From positions 140,916 to 204,915 of the forward strand of contig JACPVS010000019.1 in NCBI GenBank assembly GCA_016197365.1: a stretch of DNA of 64,000 bases, written 5' to 3'. Of the stretch, positions 41,462 to 50,713 are shown piece after piece. A program made the position numbers and the translations under genes. A model generated the notes under the pieces. The model was not told the origin of the DNA and did not search any database. It worked only from the letters and a program-made list of their open reading frames with translations. Numbering within the stretch: the first letter of the stretch is position 1; each line of letters opens with the position of its first letter. The DNA is from Mycolicibacterium cosmeticum (GTDB taxonomy: Bacteria; Actinomycetota; Actinomycetes; Mycobacteriales; Mycobacteriaceae).

Positions 41462-42105
41462 GGCACAAACTCCACGTTGGACACCTTCACGTCGTCACCC
41501 ATCTTCTCCACGGTGATCCGCATCCGCCACAACCGTGGTTGCTGCTCTGCGGCTCCCGCATTGGAGGTCTTCACCGTCACCGCGACCAGCACCTCTGCTT
41601 CGGTGTCGGACTCTGTTTCCAGGCCGGCTTCGGTCACGGTGCCGACCGATTTGGACTTCGCCTGCTTCACCACCTCGACGAACGGCCCGGCACGCTTCTG
41701 GAAATCGTCGTAGAAGGTCCCGGTCGCGGAATCGAGGATGCGCTGGACATCAGAGTCGGCGTGCTCGAAGTCGATGGTGGTGAGGTTCAGCGCACCTTGG
41801 CGACCGACCTGCAGGAAGACCTTGCGCTGATCGTCGAGCTGCTTGGACTGATAGGCGCGGAATCCCAGCCAGCCGGTGAGACCGCCGAGCGCGAGAACCA
41901 GCACCAGACCGGCGATGAGCGCCAGCGTGACGTGCGAACGCTCCGCCGCCGCGATCGCCGGCGGGCTGTCCTCACCTGCTTCGGCAGCGTCGATGTCCTC
42001 GGCCGAATCCTCGATGGGCTCGGCTTCCGATGGCGTGATCTCGTCTTCTGCCTTCGTCGCGGACTCGCTTACCGCCCCTTCGGGGGTAGCAGCATCGTCT
42101 GCCAT
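41458..42105 (-). CDS. Mce-associated membrane protein (first)
   Basis: A 215-residue protein built like its neighbour: acidic tail (~1-55), membrane helix (VTLALIAGLVLVLALGGLTGWLGF), extracytoplasmic NTF2-like domain (DDFQKRAGPFVEVV, LWRMRITVEKMG). Starts 37 bp inside the mceF 3' end. The two genes are probably paralogues. Confidence 0.85.
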   Translation of the reverse strand: MADDAATPEGAVSESATKAEDEITPSEAEPIEDSAEDIDAAEAGEDSPPAIAAAERSHVTLALIAGLVLVLALGGLTGWLGFRAYQSKQLDDQRKVFLQVGRQGALNLTTIDFEHADSDVQRILDSATGTFYDDFQKRAGPFVEVVKQAKSKSVGTVTEAGLETESDTEAEVLVAVTVKTSNAGAAEQQPRLWRMRITVEKMGDDVKVSNVEFVP

Positions 42106-43535
42106 GTTTGCTCCTCGGTAGCACTCTGGGCCAGATTCGACTGGGTATACACCTGCCCGTCGGGTCCAACGTACGTGCCGGTGCTGGGATCGTATTCGGC
42201 GGCCGCTATCGGCGGGGGCGGCGGGGCGGCCGGAGGCGGTACCTGTGCGGGCGGCGTTCCCGGCGGCAATTGCGGGATGGCCTGCCCGGACAACGTCGCG
42301 TTCGGGTCGCCCTTCCAGTTGTAGCCGTCGTTGAGCGGAATGTAGTTCTCGGTGCTCTCACACAGCTTCACCGTCGGCGCCCGCTTTCCGGGCACCGTCT
42401 CACACGGCAGGTTGCGGGCGCCACGCACGTTGCCCGCCGCGTCCTGCGGGATGCGGCAGTACAGATCGCCTGCGGGCCGGTTCGGGTAATCCACGTCGGC
42501 GGCCACCCGTTGCTGTTGCGGCGGAAGGAATCCCGTGGTGCAGGGCGGCGGCAGGTTCAGATTCAAGTTGAGGTCCAGATAGGCGCCCTTGAAGGCCTGC
42601 TTGGTGTTGCGATTCGCGGTACCGACCGCCTGCGAGGTCGCGGTGCCCTGCGGCAGCAGCACCAGCAGCTGCTCCAGCGCCGGCTGGTAAGCGATGGCGA
42701 CCTGGTTGATGTTGACCAGGTTGGCCAGCACCACCGGAAGGGTGGGCTGCAACCGGTCGAACAGCGCCCGCACTTCCTCGGCGGCGCCCGGGCCCTGGGT
42801 CAGCAGGCCCCGCACCGACTGGTCCTGGGTTTGCAGCTGCCCGGTGATGGACGCCAGATGTGAGGCCCATGCCCGGATGGACCCCGAGGTGTCGGCCTGG
42901 GTGTCCAGGACCGGCTTGGACTGGTCGATCAACGTGGTGATCGGGTCGAGGTTGGCGCGCGCATCGATGGCCAGCGCGGTGGAGCCTTTGATCAGCCGGG
43001 ACAGGTCGGGCCCGAGCCCGCCGACGGCCTGGTAGGCCTCGTCGACCGCGGTCTGCAGGTTGTCCCGCGGGATGGCGTCCAAGCCTCGGTTGGTGGCGTC
43101 GAGCAGTGAGTTGACGTCCGGCGGCACGGTGGTGCGGTCGGTTGCGATGACGTCGCCGTTGCTCAGGTAGGGGCCGCCGTCGGCACGCGGCAACAGCTCG
43201 ACGAACAACTCACCGATCGCGGTCTGGCTGTGTACCTGCGCTTCGAGATCCGACGGGATCTTGATGTCCGATTTCAGCGACAGCACCGCGTTGACGCCGC
43301 CGCGGTCGTCGAGGTTGACGCTTTCCACCCGGCCCACCTGGGTGCCGCGATAGGTGACATTGCTGCGCGGGTACAGCCCCCCGGTCTCGGGAAGCTGCAG
43401 CGTCACCTTGTAGTGCCCTGCGCCCCACAGCAGATTCGGCAGGTTCATGTAGCCGAACACCATGATGCCGATCGCGATGGCAGAGATGAACGTGAACACC
43501 GCGAACTGCAGCAGAATGCGTTTCGTCAACACCAT
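42069..43535 (-). CDS. mceF: MCE family protein MceF
   Basis: A 488-residue component of the Mce lipid importer. One N-terminal helix (FISAIAIGIMVFGYMNLPNLLWG), an MCE domain (~40-120; VTLQLPETGGLYPRSNVTYRGTQVGRV), a long helical tunnel region, and a Pro-rich C-terminus (TPPAQVPPPAAPPPPP). ATG 43535 is two bases after mceE. In the Mce ring the F subunit helps form the periplasmic conduit. Confidence 0.92.
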   Translation of the reverse strand: MVLTKRILLQFAVFTFISAIAIGIMVFGYMNLPNLLWGAGHYKVTLQLPETGGLYPRSNVTYRGTQVGRVESVNLDDRGGVNAVLSLKSDIKIPSDLEAQVHSQTAIGELFVELLPRADGGPYLSNGDVIATDRTTVPPDVNSLLDATNRGLDAIPRDNLQTAVDEAYQAVGGLGPDLSRLIKGSTALAIDARANLDPITTLIDQSKPVLDTQADTSGSIRAWASHLASITGQLQTQDQSVRGLLTQGPGAAEEVRALFDRLQPTLPVVLANLVNINQVAIAYQPALEQLLVLLPQGTATSQAVGTANRNTKQAFKGAYLDLNLNLNLPPPCTTGFLPPQQQRVAADVDYPNRPAGDLYCRIPQDAAGNVRGARNLPCETVPGKRAPTVKLCESTENYIPLNDGYNWKGDPNATLSGQAIPQLPPGTPPAQVPPPAAPPPPPIAAAEYDPSTGTYVGPDGQVYTQSNLAQSATEEQTWQTMLLPPKGR

Positions 43536-43537
43536 GG

Positions 43538-44653
43538 CTACGGCCCCTGATCCCAGCGGTACGGCACCACGAGCGGATTCACCGCGGTGTAGGGGCTGGG
43601 CAGCTGACCGATGGTGCGGCCCCACTGCATCTCCAGCTCGGTGAGATCACCCTCCCACCGGGTTCCGGTGAACACACCCTGGTCGAGCCGGCTCAGCGTC
43701 AGATCCACCACCAGGGTGAGGTTGGCGTAGTCGCCGCGCATCCAGTTGGCCAACGTTTCCTTCGGGAACGGATAGGTGGTGAAGAAGCTCAGTGACCTCG
43801 TCAACGCCGGCCCCGCATTGGCCAGCTGCTCCAGCGTCGGGCCCAGCGTCTTCAGTTCGGCGACAAGGGAATCCTTGGTCTGGTTCGCCGAGTCGGCGGC
43901 GAGCGCGCTGAACTTGCCCAGCTGTGTCACCGCCTCGGCGAGCTGCTCACGCTGATCCGACAGCACCGCCAGCGCGTCCGGCACCGTCTTGAGTGCCTTG
44001 TCCACCACCGGTTTCTGCGCGGCGACCTGACCCACCAGATCGTTGAGGCTGGCCGCGGCGTCGATGATGTCGTCCTTCTGGGCGTTGGTGTTCGCCATGA
44101 AGGTGTCCAGTTGCTCGATGAGGCTGCGCAGGTCGGCTTCGCGGCCCGTGAACGCCTGACTGAACGCCGCCGTGATGTCCTGCACGTTACCCAGGCCACC
44201 GCCGTTGAGCAGCAACGAGATTGCCGCCAGCGTCTGCTCGGTGGTCGGGAAGCCACCGCTGTTGGCCAGCGGGATCAGCGAGCCGTCGCGCAGCCGGCCC
44301 TGCGGCGCGGTGTCCTTGGGCGGCGACAGTTCGATGTGCTGGGAACCCAGCAGGCTGGTCTGCCCGATCTTGGCGGTCGCGTTGGCAGGCAGCACCACGT
44401 CGGAGTTCAGCTTCATGGTGATCACCGCGTGCCAGCCCTGACGCTGGATGTCGACGACGTTGCCGACGGTGACGTCGTCGACCCGGACCCGGGAATTACG
44501 GTCCAGGTTGTCGACATCGGGCATCTCGGCCTTGATCGTGTACGCGCCCGCGCCTTGGCCCTGCACGCCGGGCAGCGGCAACGAGTTGAGCCCCTGCCAC
44601 GAACACCCACTCAGGGCCAGGCAGACCAGGGCAATCAGTAGGCGTTTCATCAT
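43538..44653 (-). CDS. mceE: MCE family lipoprotein MceE
   Basis: A 371-residue MCE protein with a lipobox (LALSGC, Cys18 or so), the lipoprotein position E of mce operons. MCE domain around residues 35-115 (RVDDVTVGNVVDIQRQGWH), followed by the helical part with AASLNDLVGQVAAQ. ATG 44653 overlaps the mceD stop; an adjacent ATG 44650 is possible. Confidence 0.92.
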   Translation of the reverse strand: MMKRLLIALVCLALSGCSWQGLNSLPLPGVQGQGAGAYTIKAEMPDVDNLDRNSRVRVDDVTVGNVVDIQRQGWHAVITMKLNSDVVLPANATAKIGQTSLLGSQHIELSPPKDTAPQGRLRDGSLIPLANSGGFPTTEQTLAAISLLLNGGGLGNVQDITAAFSQAFTGREADLRSLIEQLDTFMANTNAQKDDIIDAAASLNDLVGQVAAQKPVVDKALKTVPDALAVLSDQREQLAEAVTQLGKFSALAADSANQTKDSLVAELKTLGPTLEQLANAGPALTRSLSFFTTYPFPKETLANWMRGDYANLTLVVDLTLSRLDQGVFTGTRWEGDLTELEMQWGRTIGQLPSPYTAVNPLVVPYRWDQGP

Positions 44654-45978
44654 GATCCACCACCGCCGTGCACCATCAGCCCGGGCAGGCCGGCGTTCGG
44701 ATCGGTCACCACAGCCGCTTCGGCAGGCAGCGGGGGCGCCGATAGGTCGGCTCCCGTCGGGGACGGTAGGACTGCAGGCGCCGGGCCCGGCGGCGGGATG
44801 TAGTCCGGCCGCATCCATTCCTCGCTGTAGGTGACCTCGTTCGGACGGGCCTGCGCTCCGACCAACTGGTTCAAGCCGATCGGCAGGAAGTTGTACTGGC
44901 GGTTCTTCACGATCGGCGCCAGGTACTGCACACACAACTTGGCCGACTCCTCGGCGCCCATCCGGGACGCCGCCTGAATACCGCCGCACAGGAACGAGAT
45001 CGGGTCGGCGAAGTTACTGATCGCAGGCACGGCCGCGACCGCACCCATCGCCGGTTGGTAGATGTTGACGTAGTTCTGGAACGCCGAGGGCGCCACGTGC
45101 AGGAATTGCTTGACGTCGGCGAGGCTGTCGTTCAGGGTCTGCGTCACCCCGGCGAGCTTGTCCGAGGTGGTGCCCAGCGCCTCGCGGTTGTCCGCCACGA
45201 ACGTCTGCACCTGCCCGACGGTGTCGGACAGATCCTTGACGGCGTTGCCGACCTCGTTGGGACTGTCGGAGAGCAGACCCGTCACCGAAGCCAGGTTCTG
45301 GTTGAGCTGGCGCATCACCGTCGTGCTGTCCTGCAGCGCCGAGACGAGGATGGACAGGTTCTTCACCGTGCTGAAGATGTCGGTGCTGTGATCACCGAGC
45401 GCCGAAACGGCTTGGGACAGTTTGGTCAGCGCATCGCGGATGCTCGCACCCTGGCCGCGCAGGTTGTCGGCGGTGGTGTTGATGAAGGAGCCGAGGGTGC
45501 TGACACCGCCGGGCTCGGTCGGCTGCAGCGTCTCGGTCAGGCGCTGCAACTGCTGCCGGAATTCGTCGTACTCGACCGGCACCACGGTGCGCTCCCGCGG
45601 GATCACCGCGCCGTCGGCGAGCACCGCTCCGCCGTTGTAGGCGGGGGTCAGCTGGATGGCCCGCGAGGTCACCAACATCGGCGACAGGATGGCGGCGTTC
45701 ACGTCGGCGGGCACCTTGACGTGATCGTCGTAGTGGAAGGAGATCTTGACGCGCTGCGGCTCCGGTTCGATCTTGTCGATCCGGCCCACCGGCACACCGA
45801 GGACGACCACGTCGTCGCCGACGAAGATGCCGTTGCTGTTCTCGAAGTACGCGACGGCGTTGCGGCGGTTGAGGGAATCATTGGCGCGCGTCACCAGGTA
45901 CAGGCCGGCGGCGAGCAGGATCACCAGGGCGATCGCCAGCCCGATCCGGGCGTTGCGTGGGTTCACTGCCGCGTTCAC
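44650..45978 (-). CDS. mceD: MCE family protein MceD
   Basis: A 442-residue MCE protein: N-terminal helix (IGLAIALVILLAAGLYLVTRA), MCE domain (NGIFVGDDVVVLGVPVGRID), helical region and a Pro-rich tail ending in Gly repeats. GTG overlaps the mceC stop (GTGA). Another in-frame GTG lies four codons later. Confidence 0.92.
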   Translation of the reverse strand: MNAAVNPRNARIGLAIALVILLAAGLYLVTRANDSLNRRNAVAYFENSNGIFVGDDVVVLGVPVGRIDKIEPEPQRVKISFHYDDHVKVPADVNAAILSPMLVTSRAIQLTPAYNGGAVLADGAVIPRERTVVPVEYDEFRQQLQRLTETLQPTEPGGVSTLGSFINTTADNLRGQGASIRDALTKLSQAVSALGDHSTDIFSTVKNLSILVSALQDSTTVMRQLNQNLASVTGLLSDSPNEVGNAVKDLSDTVGQVQTFVADNREALGTTSDKLAGVTQTLNDSLADVKQFLHVAPSAFQNYVNIYQPAMGAVAAVPAISNFADPISFLCGGIQAASRMGAEESAKLCVQYLAPIVKNRQYNFLPIGLNQLVGAQARPNEVTYSEEWMRPDYIPPPGPAPAVLPSPTGADLSAPPLPAEAAVVTDPNAGLPGLMVHGGGGS

Positions 45979-47324
45979 TGGCCGGCTCCCGCAGGCGTGG
46001 GTTCACCCGGCGCCGGGACCAGCACCGGGCTGGGGAACGGCGTTGGGGTGGAAGCGATCCCAGGCGGGGCGATCGCCGGCGGGCCGGGCGGCGGTCCACC
46101 AGGAGGACCGGGCGGGATGGGCTCGCGGTACGGGTAGCAGCCGGTCGGTCCGGGCAGGGGGATTCCGGGCGGACCGCAGCCCGGGTCGCCCGGGTTGCCG
46201 GTGATGGCGTCGGGCAGGTTCATCCGGGGCTCGCCACCCTGGCCGGTCCGCGGGAACGGCACGGGCATGGCCGGGGTACCGGCCTGGCCGAGCTGCGGGT
46301 CGGTGCGCTGCGACGGCAGCAGCACGTGCGGGTCCAGACCCAGGTCGGAGAACGCCGCATCGACGAAGGGCTGCACGAACTGCCCGGGCAACAGGTTGAC
46401 GATGTAGGTCTTGAAGAACGGCCCCGAGCTGACCGACTCACCGAGCGACATCGCATAGGAGTTCAGCAGCGGAAGTGCCTGGCGCAGCCGGTCCTTGCGG
46501 TTGTCCAGGATAGTCAACACGCCGTTGAGCTTGTCCAACGCCGGCCGCAGCGTGGTCTTGTTCTCCGCGATCAGGCCCTGCACCTGCTGGCTCAACGCCG
46601 AGATGTTGCCCGAAAGGCTGTCCAGCGCAGCGCTTTGCCCTTGCAGTTCGGCCAGCAGCGCGTTGGTGTTGCGCACCAGGCCGACAATCTGGTCGCTGCG
46701 TTCGGCCAGCACAGTGGTGGCCGTGTTGGCGTTGGTCAGCAGCCCGCGCAACTGCGCGTCCCGCTGGTTGAGGGTCTCGGAGAACCGGGCCACCCCGTCG
46801 ACGGCGACCTTGAGTTCCGGTGGGGTGTCGGCGAAGGTCTCCGACAGCACCCGCAGCGAATCCGAGAGCTGGTCGGTGTTCAGGCCGCTGACGGTCGCCG
46901 CCAGATCACCCAGTGCATCCGGCAATTGGTATGCGGGCGTAGTGCGTTCGAGCGGGATGGTGGCGTTCAGCGTGCCGTCACCACGCGGGGAGACCTCCAG
47001 AATCTTGGTACCCAGCAGGCTCTTGGTCTTGACCGCGGCCTCACTGCGGTCGCCGACCCGCACCCCGTCGTCGATCTTGAACTTCACCAGCACCTGCCGG
47101 CCGTCCAGTTCCACGGCCGTCACATGCCCGACCCGCATGCCCGAAACCTGAACGGCGGCACCGTTTCGCAGGCCACCGGCCTCGGCGAAGTACGCCGAGT
47201 AGTTCTTGCCGCGATCCAGGAAAGGCAGCTTGTCGTAGTTGAGTGCGCCCAGCACGATCGCGGCGAACACCGCGAGGCCGATGGCGCCGACGACGAATTG
47301 GTTACGTTCGGAGAAGGATTTCAT
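45975..47324 (-). CDS. mceC: MCE family protein MceC
   Basis: A 449-residue MCE protein: helix FVVGAIGLAVFAAIVLGAL, MCE domain (GLRNGAAVQVSGMRVGHVTAV), helical part with QVQGLIAENKTTLRPALD, and a C-terminus very rich in Pro/Gly (GPPGGPPPGPPAIAPPG). ATG 47324 overlaps the mceB stop. Confidence 0.92.
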   Translation of the reverse strand: MKSFSERNQFVVGAIGLAVFAAIVLGALNYDKLPFLDRGKNYSAYFAEAGGLRNGAAVQVSGMRVGHVTAVELDGRQVLVKFKIDDGVRVGDRSEAAVKTKSLLGTKILEVSPRGDGTLNATIPLERTTPAYQLPDALGDLAATVSGLNTDQLSDSLRVLSETFADTPPELKVAVDGVARFSETLNQRDAQLRGLLTNANTATTVLAERSDQIVGLVRNTNALLAELQGQSAALDSLSGNISALSQQVQGLIAENKTTLRPALDKLNGVLTILDNRKDRLRQALPLLNSYAMSLGESVSSGPFFKTYIVNLLPGQFVQPFVDAAFSDLGLDPHVLLPSQRTDPQLGQAGTPAMPVPFPRTGQGGEPRMNLPDAITGNPGDPGCGPPGIPLPGPTGCYPYREPIPPGPPGGPPPGPPAIAPPGIASTPTPFPSPVLVPAPGEPTPAGAGQ

Positions 47325-48352
47325 CGGGGCGTGCACCGCCCGCTGTCTTGCCCGGCCGCCTTCACGTACACCGGCTGACCGCCCTTGCCGTTGAGCTTCA
47401 AGATGATGTCGCAGAGGTAGAAGCTGAAGAAGTCACCGTAGATGCCTTGGCGGGCCAGGATCTGGTAGGAGTCCGGCAGGGTGTTGACGAGGTTGTCGAA
47501 GTAGTCGTGATCGGCGACGACGATGCCTGCGGCACGGTCGGTTTCGTGCACGGTCTTGACCAGCGGCGGCCGCGCCTGCGACAGCAGATCGGCAATGCTG
47601 CCCGCGGCCGCACTCGCATAGGCGACCCCGTTGGCGATGTCGCTGCGCCGTGCCGACAGCGCGTCGAGCAGCTGCGCCAAACCGTCGATGCCCTTGGCGA
47701 ACTGCTTGTTCTGGTCGCCGAGGGAGCCCATCACGGTGTTGAGGTTCACGATCACCTCACCGATCAGCTGATCGCGGTCGGCCAAAGTGTTGGTCAGCGC
47801 GGCGGTTTGGGTCAGGAACGACCCGATGGTGCCGCCCTGCCCTTGCAGCGCACTGATCAGCTGGCCCGACAGGGCGTTGACCTGGTTGGGGTCCAGCGCA
47901 CGGAACAGCGGCCGGAACCCGCCGATCAACGCGTCGAGGTCCAGCGCGGGTGAGGTGCGGGCCAGCGGAATGGTGTCACCGGGCTTGAGCTTCTTGGTAT
48001 CGCCGGTGCCCTCCTGCAAGGCGAGGTAGCGCCCGCCGATCAGGTCGTCGTAGCGGATCACCGCGCGACTGCCCGCCGTCAGCACCACCGAGTCGTCGGC
48101 GGTGAATTCGGCCAGCACCGTGCCGTCGTCCAGGATCCGCATGGCACCGACCTTGCCGACCTCGACACCGGCGATCCGCACGAAATCGCCTTCCTCCATG
48201 CCGGAGGCATTGGCGAACAACGCCTTGTAGCCATTGGTGGCCTCGCCGAACCGCAACTGCGCGAAGATCGCGAACAATCCGAACACACCCAGCAAGCAGA
48301 CGGCCAGGAATATGGCGAGGCGCCAGATCGCGCCTACCAGATTGTCTTTCAT
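47321..48352 (-). CDS. mceB: MCE family protein MceB
   Basis: A 343-residue MCE protein: LAIFLAVCLLGVFGLFAIFAQ helix, MCE domain (GMEEGDFVRIAGVEVGKVGAM; IGGRYLAL), helical region, and a cysteine-containing end (FSFYLCDIILKLNGKGG) typical of B subunits. ATG at 48352, 46 bp after mceA. Confidence 0.93.
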   Translation of the reverse strand: MKDNLVGAIWRLAIFLAVCLLGVFGLFAIFAQLRFGEATNGYKALFANASGMEEGDFVRIAGVEVGKVGAMRILDDGTVLAEFTADDSVVLTAGSRAVIRYDDLIGGRYLALQEGTGDTKKLKPGDTIPLARTSPALDLDALIGGFRPLFRALDPNQVNALSGQLISALQGQGGTIGSFLTQTAALTNTLADRDQLIGEVIVNLNTVMGSLGDQNKQFAKGIDGLAQLLDALSARRSDIANGVAYASAAAGSIADLLSQARPPLVKTVHETDRAAGIVVADHDYFDNLVNTLPDSYQILARQGIYGDFFSFYLCDIILKLNGKGGQPVYVKAAGQDSGRCTPR

Positions 48353-48398
48353 GGCTCGTTCCTTCTAGGTGCTTGCTTCGCTACGGATTCTTGCGGTT

Positions 48399-49865
48399 CT
48401 ACGGTGCGGGGGCGGCCTCCTCGGGAAGAGGTACCGGTGGCAGCGGTGTCGGCTGCACGCCAGGAGCGACGACCACGAACGGCTCCGAACCCGGGGTTGC
48501 GCCGGGGTCACGCGGAGCGCCCGGAGGCGGTGCGGGCGGCAGGCCCGGCCACAGCGGCGTGCCGTCCGGTGCGTACAGCGGCGCACCGTAGGCCGGGGCT
48601 CCGGGACCGGGGATCGGCCCGGGCGCCGGGCCACCGAAGGTGTTGCGGATGCTCGGGGGTTCGGGAACCGCGCGGGTCGTCGGCAGGTAGTTGCCGTACA
48701 TCGGGAACGCGATACCCGGGTTGGGGCGCCAGTCCAGGCCGGTGCCGAAGCCGGTGTTGGTGATGAGCTGGCGCACCGGCCAGTTCTGGTCGACGATCGG
48801 CAGCGAGCCGCAGCCCGGTTTGCCGCCGGGGCCGCCCTTGGCGCCGACGACCGGCAGGTTCTGCGGGAACTTGTAGGGATCGTTGCCGGGGCGGATACCG
48901 GCGTCGAGGATGAACGACTTGCCGTTGCCGCCGGTGGCCTCGTAACCGCCGTGCTCCAGAAGGTATTTCGCGCCGACGAGCATGCAGGTGTACTCGGGGT
49001 CGTACTTGGACAGCAGGTCGGTGGTCGGCTGCAGCGTGTTGACGGCCTTGATCAGGTTGGCCTGGTTGGGGGCCAGCAGCTCGATGCCCTTGTTGGAGAA
49101 CCCGGTGGTGGCCAGCAGCAGTGCGTCCAGCTGCTGGGCGTGGCTGGCGACGGTGACCGCCGTGGTGGATGCGGCATCGAGGGTGGACAGGATGTCCTGC
49201 GCCGCACCGCTGTAGGCGTCACTGAAACCCTGCAGCGACTTCCAGTCCGCGCGGATGGCCTCGCTGCGCGGGTTGATCGCGAGCAGCACCTGGTTGGCGT
49301 CGGTGGTGGCCTGACCGATGCGCTCACCCTGTCCCCGTACGCCTTCGGCGAGCGCCGAGAGCACCGCGTTCAGCTTGGCGGTGTCGATCTTGTCCAGTAC
49401 GCCGACCAGGTTCTGGAAGACGGTGTTGACCTCGGTGGTGACGTTCAGCGACGTGAGCACCTGGTTCTTCTGGAGGCGCTGCGAACTCGGGTCGTCCGGG
49501 TACACCAGGTCGACGAACTTGGCCCCGAAGATGGTGGTGGCCCGAATCCGGGCCTCCACGTTGGCCGGGATGAAGCGGACCTGGTCGGGGTCGATCTCCA
49601 AGCGCAGCGAGACCGGCGCCGCGCTCTCGGAATTGCCGCCGGAGATGGCGCTGACCTTGCCCACCTGCACGCCACGCATCTTCACCTTGGCGTTGGTCTC
49701 CATGACCAGTCCGGAACGGTCCGAGGTCAGCGTGACCGGGACATTGGACTTCAGGTCGCCGGTGAACAGCGAGTACGACAGCCACACCGAGCCGACCAGG
49801 AACAGCACCAGGAACAGCGTCCACCAACCGGGCGCCAGGCCTTTTTCGCGGGAGTAATGGTCCAT
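48399..49865 (-). CDS. mceA: MCE family protein MceA (Mce3A-like)
   Basis: A 488-residue MCE protein. PGWWTLFLVLFLVGSVWLSYSLFTGDL helix region, MCE domain (RSGLVMETNAKVKMRGVQVG), GQGERIGQATTDAN, and PVRQLITNTGFGTGLD are close to Mce3A of M. tuberculosis as remembered, more than to Mce1A or Mce4A. The C-terminus is Pro/Ala-rich. ATG 49865 lies five bases after yrbEB; an upstream TTG at 49874 overlapping its stop is an alternative. Confidence 0.92.
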   Translation of the reverse strand: MDHYSREKGLAPGWWTLFLVLFLVGSVWLSYSLFTGDLKSNVPVTLTSDRSGLVMETNAKVKMRGVQVGKVSAISGGNSESAAPVSLRLEIDPDQVRFIPANVEARIRATTIFGAKFVDLVYPDDPSSQRLQKNQVLTSLNVTTEVNTVFQNLVGVLDKIDTAKLNAVLSALAEGVRGQGERIGQATTDANQVLLAINPRSEAIRADWKSLQGFSDAYSGAAQDILSTLDAASTTAVTVASHAQQLDALLLATTGFSNKGIELLAPNQANLIKAVNTLQPTTDLLSKYDPEYTCMLVGAKYLLEHGGYEATGGNGKSFILDAGIRPGNDPYKFPQNLPVVGAKGGPGGKPGCGSLPIVDQNWPVRQLITNTGFGTGLDWRPNPGIAFPMYGNYLPTTRAVPEPPSIRNTFGGPAPGPIPGPGAPAYGAPLYAPDGTPLWPGLPPAPPPGAPRDPGATPGSEPFVVVAPGVQPTPLPPVPLPEEAAPAP

Positions 49866-49870
49866 ATGCG

Positions 49871-50713
49871 TCAACCGGCCAAGTTGAAGTTGCCCGATTG
49901 CCCGTACACGGCGAGCGAGATCATCACCACGACGAACGCGGAGATCACCAGCGACGTGCGCACCGCTCGGCCGACGGCCTCACCGACGCCGGCGGGGCCG
50001 CCGCTGGCGGTGAAGCCGTAATAGGTGTGCACCAGCATGATCACGATGGCCATGGCGATCGACTGCACGAACGACCAGATCAGGTCGATGGGATTGAGGA
50101 ACGTGTCGAAGTAGTGGTCGTAGATGCCGATGGACTGGCCGTAGATGGCGGTGGTGCCCAGCTTGGCCGCCCAGAACGACATCAGTACGCCGACGCAGTA
50201 CAGCGGGATCACCACGATGACACCGGCGATGACGCGGGTCGACGCGAGGTAGGCGACGCTGCGGATGCCGATGACCTCGAGAGCGTCGATCTCCTCGTTG
50301 ATGCGCATGGCGCCCAACTGCGCGGTGGCGCCGGCGCCGATGGTCGCCGACAGTGCGATGGCCGTGGTCGCCGGCGCGATGAGCCGCACGTTGAAGAAGG
50401 CGGACGCGAACCCGGTGAGCGCTTCGACGCCGATCTCGGCGAACTGGTTGTAGCCCTGCACGGCGACCAGCGCGCCGGTGCTGACGGTCAGGAAGCCGAC
50501 GATGGCCACGGTGCCGCCGATGATCGCCAAAGCGCCGGTGCCGAGGCCCATCTGGGCGATGAGCCGGATCAGTTCCTTGGGGTAGTTGAGGAACACGTCG
50601 GGAATCGAGCGCAGGGTGCGACCGAAGAACTTGGTCTGCACCCCCACCTGGTTCCAGCCGTCGACGAGACCACCGAAAGATCGGCGGACCCGGTGGCCCA
50701 GTGCCCCACTCAC
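49871..50713 (-). CDS. yrbEB: YrbE-family ABC permease (YrbEB)
   Basis: A 280-residue MlaE-like integral membrane permease of the Mce importer: LIAQMGLGTGALAIIGGTVAIVGFLTVSTG helix pair and the conserved EEIDALEVIGIRSVAYLASTRVIAGV coupling helix facing the MlaF-type ATPase. GTG overlaps the yrbEA stop (GTGA). The ATPase (MceG) is encoded elsewhere, as in other mycobacteria. Confidence 0.94.
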   Translation of the reverse strand: MSGALGHRVRRSFGGLVDGWNQVGVQTKFFGRTLRSIPDVFLNYPKELIRLIAQMGLGTGALAIIGGTVAIVGFLTVSTGALVAVQGYNQFAEIGVEALTGFASAFFNVRLIAPATTAIALSATIGAGATAQLGAMRINEEIDALEVIGIRSVAYLASTRVIAGVIVVIPLYCVGVLMSFWAAKLGTTAIYGQSIGIYDHYFDTFLNPIDLIWSFVQSIAMAIVIMLVHTYYGFTASGGPAGVGEAVGRAVRTSLVISAFVVVMISLAVYGQSGNFNLAG